Source: an uncultured Lachnospiraceae bacterium | Lineage (GTDB): Bacteria; Bacillota; Clostridia; Lachnospirales; Lachnospiraceae | Assembly (NCBI GenBank): GCA_902773445.1 | Contig: CACYEU010000263.1 | Coordinates: 1-6,567, forward strand | Direction: 5' to 3' | Length of the DNA stretch: 6,567 nucleotides | Shown here: positions 1-4,851 of the stretch, in pieces | Position numbering within the stretch: the stretch's first letter is position 1 | How the letters are laid out: the number at the start of each line of letters is the position of its first letter | Translations under genes and position numbers: made by a program | The notes under the pieces: generated by a model | What the model was told of the DNA's origin: nothing | The model's input: the letters and a program-made list of their open reading frames with translations, nothing else | Database searches by the model: none

Positions 1-1
1 A

Positions 2-1501
2 TATCCGCGTTCCGATTACGGACAGCGTCCTGCGCCTGCCCCCAAAAAGAACAATCGGAAATTGCTTTTGATCCCGCTGATCGTACTGCTTTTGGCGGCA
101 ATTGTCGTCGGAACGGTTTTCTTTTTGACCCGCAAAGGACCGGATGATGGAAACGGAGACGGCGGAAAGAAAAAGCCGCCGATCGACATCGGCGATAAGG
201 ATTTGACGTTCGACGATTATGAAGATAAGCTCAGCGATCTCGAATCCGCCCCGATCAAACTGGTCTCGACTGATGTGTCGGACTATCCGACCGTCAAACT
301 CTATGTCAGCTGCAGCGAGGACGGAGAGACCCAGCTGACGCTCTCTTCGCCGACCGCCAGAGTCAAGGAAACGATCTCGGGCGGCAAGGAGATCGAGCGT
401 ACGATCAAACAAGTTGAACAGATCAAGGGCAATCAGGGCATCGGGATCGACCTGCTGACTGACAAATCGGGCAGTATGGAGTCCGATCTTCCGACGATGC
501 AGAATGTTATGACCGAGTTTGTCGACAATCTCGATTATGATGCGGGCGATAAGGCTGAGGTCATTTCATTTGACTCCTATGTCATGTATATGTGTGATTT
601 CACAAACGACCGCTCGCGCCTTAAAAACGGTATTTCCAATATGACGGCCTACGGCGAGACAGCGCTCTACGATGCGCTGGTCACCGGTATTACCAATGCC
701 GGATCGCGCACCGGCGCGAACTGTGTCGTCGCGTTCACCGACGGCGAGGACAACAGCAGCACACACAGCTACGATGAGGCATTGAGGCTTGCTCTCGACA
801 AGGAGGTTCCGGTTTACATCATCGGAACCGGCTATGCCGAAGACATGCTGAAGAGTCTTGCGGAGCAGACAGGCGGCTGGTACTGGAGCGTCGACGATAT
901 CTATGATGTCGGAGATATTTACAAAAAGATCTACGAGAATCAGAGAGATATGTACTGTATCGAGTACGAGTCGGATTCGAAAGCGGACGCTTATGTGGAA
1001 CGCCTGGTCAAATGCATCATGCTGGACGATACTTACGGATGCCGCCTCGAGGAGAGCTTCACGCCCGCGAAGCGTCAGGAAGCGCAGAAGCACAGTTCCC
1101 GCTACGAAGTGATCCGCGAGGATGTCACCTGGACGCAGGCCAATGACAAGGCACATGCAAAAGGCGGTCATCTGGTCACGATCGGCGATGCGAACGAAGA
1201 GAGCCAGATGGAGAAACTCGCGGCCGGCGCCGGCATCAAATACGTCTGGATCGGCGGCTACACATCGGTCCGCGACAATGCTGCGTTCGGACATTGGACG
1301 ACCGGCGAGCAGTTTAATTACACGAACTGGTATCCGGGCGAACCATCGCGCAACGATAAGGACGGAACAGCCGAATTCTATCTGATGCTGTGGAATGTCA
1401 ACGGAAAATGGTCCTGGAATGACCAGCGCGATGACGTCTGCAACAGCGGGCTTGACTATTTCAGAGGAAATGTCGGTTATATCATCGAGTACGAACAATA
1501 A
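2..1501 (+). CDS. Membrane-anchored VWA plus C-type lectin-like surface protein (5' partial)
   Basis: The reading frame is open to the left edge, so the true start lies outside the window. A TTG at 62 is only an internal leucine codon at the head of the membrane segment. Visible order, numbering the TTG as residue 1: a proline- and lysine-rich stretch upstream of it (codons 2-61), one hydrophobic segment (about 1-22), an acidic/glycine linker, a VWA domain (about 125-295) and a C-terminal C-type lectin-like domain (about 346-479). The VWA metal site is complete: DKSGS at 134-138, T200 in GET, and TDGED at 226-230. The lectin-like part has WIGG (396-399), NWYPGEP (422-428), W450/W452-N453-D454 and a closing YIIEYE. 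The layout suggests a cytoplasmic N-terminus and an extracellular C-terminus that binds a protein or glycan ligand with metal; this is inferred from domains. The cytoplasmic head might be a zinc ribbon, which cannot be seen. It is probably co-transcribed with the next gene. Domain calls are firm; biological role unknown. Confidence 0.9.
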   Translation, partial: YPRSDYGQRPAPAPKKNNRKLLLIPLIVLLLAAIVVGTVFFLTRKGPDDGNGDGGKKKPPIDIGDKDLTFDDYEDKLSDLESAPIKLVSTDVSDYPTVKLYVSCSEDGETQLTLSSPTARVKETISGGKEIERTIKQVEQIKGNQGIGIDLLTDKSGSMESDLPTMQNVMTEFVDNLDYDAGDKAEVISFDSYVMYMCDFTNDRSRLKNGISNMTAYGETALYDALVTGITNAGSRTGANCVVAFTDGEDNSSTHSYDEALRLALDKEVPVYIIGTGYAEDMLKSLAEQTGGWYWSVDDIYDVGDIYKKIYENQRDMYCIEYESDSKADAYVERLVKCIMLDDTYGCRLEESFTPAKRQEAQKHSSRYEVIREDVTWTQANDKAHAKGGHLVTIGDANEESQMEKLAAGAGIKYVWIGGYTSVRDNAAFGHWTTGEQFNYTNWYPGEPSRNDKDGTAEFYLMLWNVNGKWSWNDQRDDVCNSGLDYFRGNVGYIIEYEQ

Positions 1502-1535
1502 ATTATCTCATTATATATAAAAGGAGGAATTGAGA

Positions 1536-2240
1536 ATGTGGAGTATAGGTCAAATGAAGGAAAGGGGCCGACTGGCTTTTAAGGCGAACTACTGGCCGTG
1601 CGTGCTGGTCGCCTTTGTGATGTCTTTGCTGACCGGGGTCAGCTCAGGCATATCCGGATTTCACGGAAAAAACTCGGCCGACGAGTATGCGCAGCAGGCG
1701 ACAGACACTTTTAACGGTCTTCCGGTGCAGGGAAAGGAAGTCATTGTGACGGCCGTTATCAGTATCGTTGCGATCGTCAGCCTGATCTCGATCCTGCTGA
1801 GCATTTTTGTGTTCAGCCCCCTCGAGGTCGGCGGAAGCCATTTCTTTAAGAAGAATCTTGTCGATCCCAATACGGAGTTCAGCGAGATCGGAAAAGGATT
1901 TAACAACTACGGAGCAACGGTCGGAAAAATGCTGCTGATGAACATTTATCTGTTCCTGTGGTTCCTGCTGTTCATCATACCGGGTATTGTTAAGTCATAT
2001 TCCTATCGGATGGTGCCTTATCTGATCAAGGACCACCCCGAACTGTCGGCGTCTGAAGTGATCACGATGTCACGCCAGATGATGAACGGAAACAAATGGC
2101 GGGCATTCCTTCTCGACCTGTCATTTATCGGATGGATCCTTCTCAGCGTATTCACACTGGGTCTTCTGAATATCTTCTGGACCTTCCCGTATATGTACAG
2201 TACCAGCGCTGCTCTCTACAGGGAACTGAAGGGGATCTGA
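1536..2240 (+). CDS. DUF975 family integral membrane protein
   Basis: A 234-residue protein. The ATG at 1536 is chosen because AAGGAGG (1521-1527) lies 8 bases upstream; an in-frame TTG at 1530 is only 2 bases from that site and is too close. The N-terminus (MKERGRLAFKANYWPCVL, residues 7-24) and the C-terminal TFPYMYSTSAALYREL (216-231) match the pattern I associate with DUF975 proteins of Bacillota. Hydrophobic segments are seen at about 21-40, 68-94, 131-152 and 190-215, giving a multi-pass protein with no visible enzyme motif. Residues 162-189 form a charged stretch containing SASEVITMSRQMMNGNKW, which is typical of this family. Function is unknown for the family. It lies 34 bases after the VWA-lectin gene and is followed by a strong terminator, so it is the last gene of that unit. 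Confidence 0.85.
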   Translation: MWSIGQMKERGRLAFKANYWPCVLVAFVMSLLTGVSSGISGFHGKNSADEYAQQATDTFNGLPVQGKEVIVTAVISIVAIVSLISILLSIFVFSPLEVGGSHFFKKNLVDPNTEFSEIGKGFNNYGATVGKMLLMNIYLFLWFLLFIIPGIVKSYSYRMVPYLIKDHPELSASEVITMSRQMMNGNKWRAFLLDLSFIGWILLSVFTLGLLNIFWTFPYMYSTSAALYRELKGI

Positions 2241-2265
2241 GGCCTGACCGGCCATATGAACACAC

Positions 2266-2312
2266 GTGCCGGAAAATGTCTGACATTCAGGCATTTTCCG
2301 GCACTTATTTTT
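2266..2312 (+). terminator. Strong intrinsic terminator after the DUF975 gene
   Basis: GTGCCGGAAAATG (2266-2278) is a perfect inverted match of CATTTTCCGGCAC (2292-2304). The pairing continues inward through TCTGA against TCAGG (one G-U pair) to a 3-base CAT loop, about 18 base pairs in all. TTATTTTT (2305-2312) follows directly. It separates the surface-protein unit from the ribosomal unit. The other strand lacks a T-run, so it acts for plus-strand transcription. Confidence 0.92.
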
Positions 2313-2323
2313 CGCGAAACCGC

Positions 2324-2353
2324 TTGACACTGCGCGCTGTCATATGATACATT
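2324..2353 (+). promoter_or_regulatory. Promoter for the rpmG-secE-nusG-rplK-rplA unit
   Basis: A perfect -35 TTGACA (2324-2329) is followed by 18 bases and a -10-like TACATT (2348-2353). TG at 2345-2346 sits one base upstream of this hexamer, forming an extended -10 that would compensate for the imperfect hexamer. The start of transcription would be near 2360. It lies only 11 bases after the T-run of the preceding terminator and is the only good sigma-A type promoter in the gap before rpmG. Confidence 0.75.
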
Positions 2354-2362
2354 GAAAGTCCG

Positions 2363-2384
2363 AAAAGACCTAGGTCTTTTTTTT
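2363..2384 (+). repeat. Perfect 18-base palindrome followed by a T8 run, at the transcript start
   Basis: AAAAGACCTAGGTCTTTT (2363-2380) is identical to its reverse complement and runs into further T residues to 2384, giving eight T in a row (2377-2384). As RNA it can fold as a 7-base-pair stem with a CTAG loop and a U-tract, resembling a small terminator or attenuator only a few bases after the predicted transcription start. As DNA it has the form of a dimeric repressor site just downstream of the promoter. The sequence does not decide between these two readings. Confidence 0.6.
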
Positions 2385-2504
2385 GTGCGCTTACAGCGTC
2401 GGAAAGCTCGAGCTCACGGAATGCATGCATTCCAGGGAGCGAGGGGTTTTTGGCGCGCCTCTTCATGAGCAAGAAGTGGGGCGAAGCAATCCGTAAGCGT
2501 GTAA
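2383..2504 (+). promoter_or_regulatory. Structured 5' leader of rpmG: predicted three-way junction RNA
   Basis: By hand folding, TTGTGCGCTTAC (2383-2394) pairs with GTAAGCGTGTAA (2493-2504), 12 pairs of which 3 are G-U, closing two inner arms. Arm 2 (2407-2443) stacks CTC/GAG, GCTC/GAGC and GGAATG/CATTCC with a CATG loop. Arm 3 (2456-2483) stacks CGCC/GGCG and CTTC/GAAG with an 8-base loop. The joining strands are 2395-2406, 2444-2455 and 2484-2492. The element ends 29 bases before the rpmG start, leaving the ribosome binding site free. I find no T-box, no L10-type motif and no tRNA features in it. A regulatory leader is an inference from position and structure; no family is recognised. Confidence 0.5.
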
Positions 2505-2533
2505 CATAGAATCCAATAAGAAAGGTGAAGAAC

Positions 2534-2683
2534 ATGCGCACACGAATCACATTGGAATGCACAGAGTGCAAGCACAGAAACTACAATACTACAAAGGATA
2601 AGAAAGAGCATCCGGAGCGTATGGAGACGAAGAAATACTGCCGTTTCTGTCAGAAGCACACGATCCACAAGGAAACAAAGTAA
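2534..2683 (+). CDS. rpmG: 50S ribosomal protein L33, zinc-binding form
   Basis: A 49-residue protein, the usual length for bacterial L33. It belongs to the large ribosomal subunit near the E site. Two CxxC pairs, C9/C12 and C36/C39, form a zinc ribbon, so this is the zinc-containing (C+) form rather than the cysteine-free paralogue that bacteria use in zinc shortage. The core RxxITLEC and the YCRFCQKHTIHKETK end are typical. The start ATG is preceded by AAAGGTGA (2521-2528), a somewhat weaker ribosome binding site than those of its neighbours. It is the first gene of its transcript, after a long structured leader, and its stop codon overlaps the secE start in TAATG. Confidence 0.95.
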   Translation: MRTRITLECTECKHRNYNTTKDKKEHPERMETKKYCRFCQKHTIHKETK

Positions 2684-2877
2684 TGGCAGCGAAAAAAGAG
2701 AACAAACAGAGCTTTTTCAAAGGCGTAAAAAGCGAGTTCAAAAAGATCGTATGGCCGAAGCGTGATCAGCTGATCAAAGAGACGATCGCTGTGTCTCTTG
2801 TGACGCTGTTTCTCGGGGCGATCATCAAGGTCGTCGATATGATCATGCAGACAGGCATCGCGATTCTGATCAAGTAA
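2683..2877 (+). CDS. secE: Preprotein translocase subunit SecE
   Basis: A 64-residue protein of the short Gram-positive type with a single membrane segment. SecE clamps SecY in the SecYEG channel that exports proteins across the cytoplasmic membrane. The amphipathic N-terminal part has the conserved FFKGVKSEFKKIVWPKRDQL (11-30), including the WP pair at 24-25. The membrane segment spans about 35-63. Its middle carries K49 and D52; the aspartate is common in the family, a lysine at this place is less usual. The start overlaps the rpmG stop by one base (TAATG), and AAGGA (2669-2673) inside the end of rpmG serves as ribosome binding site, so translation is probably coupled to rpmG. nusG follows after 15 bases, the standard bacterial pairing. 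Confidence 0.95.
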   Translation: MAAKKENKQSFFKGVKSEFKKIVWPKRDQLIKETIAVSLVTLFLGAIIKVVDMIMQTGIAILIK

Positions 2878-2892
2878 CCGGAGGAGGAGAGT

Positions 2893-3408
2893 ATGGCTGA
2901 AGCAAAATGGTATGTCGTCCACACTTATTCCGGTTATGAGAATAAAGTAAAGGCGAATCTCGAAAAGACGATCGCTAACCGGCATCTGGAAGATGAGATC
3001 CTGGAGATCAGGATCCCGATGCAGGATGTGGCGGAGTACAAGAACGGTACGCGCAAACTCGTCCAGAAGAAGATGTTCCCCGGCTATGTCATGGTTCACA
3101 TGGTCAAAAATGATGAGACATGGTATATCGTGCGCAACACGCGCGGGGTGACAGGATTCGTAGGACCTGAGGGCAAAGCCGTTCCGCTGACTGAAGACGA
3201 GATGCGTCCGTACGGTGTCAGGCCCGAACACATCGAGACCGACTACAAAGTCGGTGATTCGATCATGGTCGTCGAGGGTGCCTGGGAAGGCAATTCGGGT
3301 ATCGTTCAGGCGGTCAACCCGAACAAAGAGACGGTCACGATCAACTTTGAGCTGTTCGGCCGCGAGACACCGGTCGAGATCTCTTTCCTGGAGATCAAGA
3401 AACTGTAA
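2893..3408 (+). CDS. nusG: Transcription termination/antitermination factor NusG
   Basis: A 171-residue protein, the normal length. NusG binds the RNA polymerase clamp during elongation, modifies pausing and links transcription to translation or Rho. The N-terminal NGN domain (about 4-98) has KWYVVHTYSGYENKV, MFPGYVMV (61-68) and the hallmark VRNTRGVTGFVG (80-91). The C-terminal KOW domain (about 118-171) has VGDSIMVVEG and the conserved FGRETPVEI (155-163). Within KOW, the usual GPF and FxG turns read GAW (129-131) and NSG (134-136), a mild departure. The start is set by GGAGGAGGAG (2880-2889) just upstream. Its product and the beta subunit from the downstream rpoB meet in the same elongation complex. 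Confidence 0.97.
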   Translation: MAEAKWYVVHTYSGYENKVKANLEKTIANRHLEDEILEIRIPMQDVAEYKNGTRKLVQKKMFPGYVMVHMVKNDETWYIVRNTRGVTGFVGPEGKAVPLTEDEMRPYGVRPEHIETDYKVGDSIMVVEGAWEGNSGIVQAVNPNKETVTINFELFGRETPVEISFLEIKKL

Positions 3409-3411
3409 ACT

Positions 3412-3438
3412 GTGGGAGGGTTATCCCGACAGCACCAC
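3412..3438 (+). promoter_or_regulatory. Hairpin with asymmetric internal loop before rplK
   Basis: GTGG (3412-3415) pairs with CCAC (3435-3438) and GGG (3418-3420) with CCC (3425-3427) around a TTAT loop. This leaves GA on the 5' side and GACAGCA on the 3' side unpaired. The same arrangement recurs before rplA (3882-3907). The stem lies directly upstream of AAGGAGG (3439-3445) and could influence rplK translation; L1 or another ribosomal protein as ligand is an inference. Confidence 0.55.
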
Positions 3439-3454
3439 AAGGAGGAAATGAGTT

Positions 3455-3880
3455 ATGGCAAAGAAAGTACAAGGTTACATCAAGTTGCAGATCGAAGCCG
3501 GCAAAGCAACACCGGCACCGCCGGTAGGCCCGGCACTCGGTCAGTACGGCGTCAACATTGCTGATTTCACAAAGCAGTTCAACGCCAGAACAGCCGATCA
3601 GGGAGATTTGATCATCCCGGTCGTGATTACTGTCTATGCTGACCGCAGCTTTTCATTTATCACAAAGACACCTCCGGCAGCAGTCCTGATCAAGCGCGCC
3701 TGCAAGATCCAGTCAGGATCAGGCGAGCCGAACCGGACCAAAGTCGCCACGATCACACGTGCACAGCTCGAAGAGATCGCCAAGACCAAAGAGCCCGATC
3801 TTAACGCAGCTGATCTTGATGCAGCGGTCAGCATGATCGCGGGCACAGCACGCAGCATGGGAGTAACTGTCGAAGAGTAA
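3455..3880 (+). CDS. rplK: 50S ribosomal protein L11
   Basis: A 141-residue protein, the canonical length. L11 sits at the base of the ribosomal stalk on the GTPase-associated region of 23S rRNA, supports elongation-factor function and, in many bacteria, stringent-response sensing by RelA. The N-terminal domain has the proline-rich linker-side motif PAPPVGPALGQYGVNI (20-35), and FSFITKTPPAAVLIKRA (66-82) leads into the rRNA-binding C-terminal domain with the signature near 120-139 (DLDAAVSMIAGTARSMGVTV). The ATG at 3455 follows AAGGAGG (3439-3445) by 9 bases; an out-of-frame ATG at 3448 is too close to be used. It lies 46 bases after nusG with no promoter or terminator between, so it is part of the same transcript. 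Confidence 0.98.
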   Translation: MAKKVQGYIKLQIEAGKATPAPPVGPALGQYGVNIADFTKQFNARTADQGDLIIPVVITVYADRSFSFITKTPPAAVLIKRACKIQSGSGEPNRTKVATITRAQLEEIAKTKEPDLNAADLDAAVSMIAGTARSMGVTVEE

Positions 3881-3881
3881 A

Positions 3882-3907
3882 GTGGGAGGAAATACCGTTA
3901 GAACCAC
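3882..3907 (+). promoter_or_regulatory. Hairpin with asymmetric internal loop before rplA, a copy of the rplK element
   Basis: GTGG (3882-3885) pairs with CCAC (3904-3907) and GG (3888-3889) with CC (3895-3896), leaving GA on the 5' side and GTTAGAA on the 3' side. Compared with the rplK copy the outer stem and GA are identical, the 3' internal loop follows a shared GNNAGNA pattern, and the apical loop differs. It lies just before the rplA ribosome binding site GGAGGT (3910-3915). Confidence 0.55.
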
Positions 3908-3923
3908 ATGGAGGTAAGTCACT

Positions 3924-4625
3924 ATGAAACATGGTAAGAGATATGCGGAAAGCGCAAAAGCAATCGATCGCAATAATTTATATGAAGTAGAAGAGGCTAT
4001 CGACCTCGTCAAAGAGAACGCGACAGCTAAGTTTGATGAGACAGTGGAAGTCCATGTCCGCACAGGCTGCGACGGCCGTCATGCCGATCAGCAGATCCGC
4101 GGCGCCGTTGTTCTTCCGCACGGAACAGGCAAGAACGTCCGCATCCTTGTCTTCGCAAAAGACGCAAAGGCTGACGAAGCAAAGGAAGCCGGCGCTGATT
4201 TTGTCGGCGCTGACGAGCTGGTACCGAAGATCCAGAAAGAAGGATGGCTTGACTTTGACGCTGTTATCGCGACACCGGACATGATGAGCATCGTCGGACG
4301 TCTCGGCCGTATCCTCGGACCGAAAGGCCTGATGCCGAACCCGAAGGCCGGCACCGTCACAATGGATGTCGCCAATGCGGTCAAGGAAGTTAAAGCCGGT
4401 AAGATCGAGTACCGTCTCGACAAGACCAACATCGTACACGTACCGGTCGGCAAGGCTTCATTTACCAAAGAGCAGCTGTCTGAGAACCTGAACGCACTGT
4501 TCGAAGCACTGATCAAGGCGAGACCGGCAGCGGTCAAGGGCCAGTACCTGAGAAGCGTTACGCTTTCATCGACAATGGGCCCGGGCGTCAAGATCAATCC
4601 GCTCAAGCTCACGCAGCAGGCATAA
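3924..4625 (+). CDS. rplA: 50S ribosomal protein L1
   Basis: A 233-residue protein, normal for bacterial L1. L1 forms the mobile L1 stalk next to the E site and helps release deacylated tRNA; in several bacteria it also represses translation of its own operon. Visible landmarks are DQQIRGAVVLPHGTGK (55-70), the domain II signature GRLGRILGPKGLMPNPKAGT (125-144), and the C-terminal rRNA-binding stretch ending SSTMGPGVKINPLKL (215-229). The segment RTGCDGRHAD (46-55) differs from the more usual LGVDxRHAD. The start is set by GGAGGT (3910-3915), 8 bases upstream of ATG. No terminator is seen after the stop; instead the promoter for rplJ begins 16 bases downstream, so some transcripts probably read through into the rplJL unit. 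Confidence 0.98.
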   Translation: MKHGKRYAESAKAIDRNNLYEVEEAIDLVKENATAKFDETVEVHVRTGCDGRHADQQIRGAVVLPHGTGKNVRILVFAKDAKADEAKEAGADFVGADELVPKIQKEGWLDFDAVIATPDMMSIVGRLGRILGPKGLMPNPKAGTVTMDVANAVKEVKAGKIEYRLDKTNIVHVPVGKASFTKEQLSENLNALFEALIKARPAAVKGQYLRSVTLSSTMGPGVKINPLKLTQQA

Positions 4626-4641
4626 ATGCTGCTGGCGGCGC

Positions 4642-4670
4642 TTGACAGCCGCCACCCAAAATGTTAATAT
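4642..4670 (+). promoter_or_regulatory. Strong promoter for rplJ-rplL
   Basis: TTGACA (4642-4647), 17 bases, then TAATAT (4665-4670), with an extended -10 TG at 4662-4663. This is close to the consensus for the housekeeping sigma factor. Transcription would start near 4677, at the beginning of the L10 leader. The -35 hexamer lies in the loop of a GC-rich inverted repeat: TGGCGGC (4633-4639) against GCCGCCA (4648-4654). Confidence 0.88.
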
Positions 4671-4676
4671 CTCTGT

Positions 4677-4810
4677 TGCAATTAACTGCCGAAGACAGCC
4701 GGTGTCCGAAAGGACGTAAGACTTGGAGACAAGCGCCCGCCGAGGAAGTGATTCGATCAACGACGAATTGATTTCACCTCATTGTGTCTTTGGGCGCAAT
4801 GAGGTTTTTT
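4677..4810 (+). promoter_or_regulatory. L10 ribosomal protein leader with transcription attenuator
   Basis: The region between the promoter and rplJ has the features of the Bacillota L10 leader. GAAGACAGCCGGTG (4691-4704) and CGCCCGCCGAGG (4734-4745) flank two short hairpins with GNRA loops: GTCC-GAAA-GGAC (4704-4715) and CTTG-GAGA-CAAG (4722-4733). This is the kink-turn-containing site bound by the L10-L7/L12 complex in the known family. Downstream, GAGG-GTGATTCG (4742-4755) can pair with CGAAT-TCACCTC (4764-4780), which uses up the first bases of the terminator stem and so acts as antiterminator. In the established Bacillus mechanism, excess L10-L7/L12 binds the leader, blocks the antiterminator and causes termination. 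The same logic fits here. Confidence 0.88.
4777..4810 (+). terminator. Attenuator terminator in the L10 leader
   Basis: CCTCATTG (4777-4784) pairs with CAATGAGG (4797-4804), extended inward by G-U and G-C pairs to a four-base loop, and is followed by six T (4805-4810). It lies 41 bases before the rplJ start codon, so termination here prevents rplJL expression from this promoter and also stops readthrough from rplA. Confidence 0.9.
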
Positions 4811-4851
4811 CGCATTTAATTGCGCGGAAAAATAATAAAGGAGGAAATGAA

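Noticed and set aside
1452..1482. A promoter for the DUF975 gene inside the end of the VWA-lectin gene (TTGACT with TTATAT)
   Set aside because: Spacing of 19 and a poor -10; the short gap and strong ribosome binding site fit co-transcription.
566..1498. A 310-codon open frame on the minus strand opposite the VWA-lectin gene
   Set aside because: Its protein shows no recognisable domain, no convincing ribosome binding site precedes its start, and it lies wholly opposite a gene with clear domains. Long antisense frames are common in such sequence.
2348..2509. A plus-strand frame through the rpmG leader ending in a basic 14-residue peptide from an ATG at 2465
   Set aside because: There is no ribosome binding site before 2465, no resemblance to a known protein, and the region is better explained as a folded leader.
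2385..2509. A tRNA, T-box or signal recognition particle RNA in the rpmG leader
   Set aside because: No T-loop sequence, no CCA-end or acceptor stem, no T-box consensus and no conserved SRP apical motif were found.
2305..2668. Minus-strand open frames of 84-88 codons across the rpmG leader and rpmG
   Set aside because: No start signal and no family features, and they overlap the opposite strand of rpmG, its leader and the terminator tail.
4723..4851. An upstream extension of rplJ by 43 codons
   Set aside because: This part is the L10 leader including the terminator hairpin. The site AAGGAGG at 4838-4844 fixes the start at 4852.
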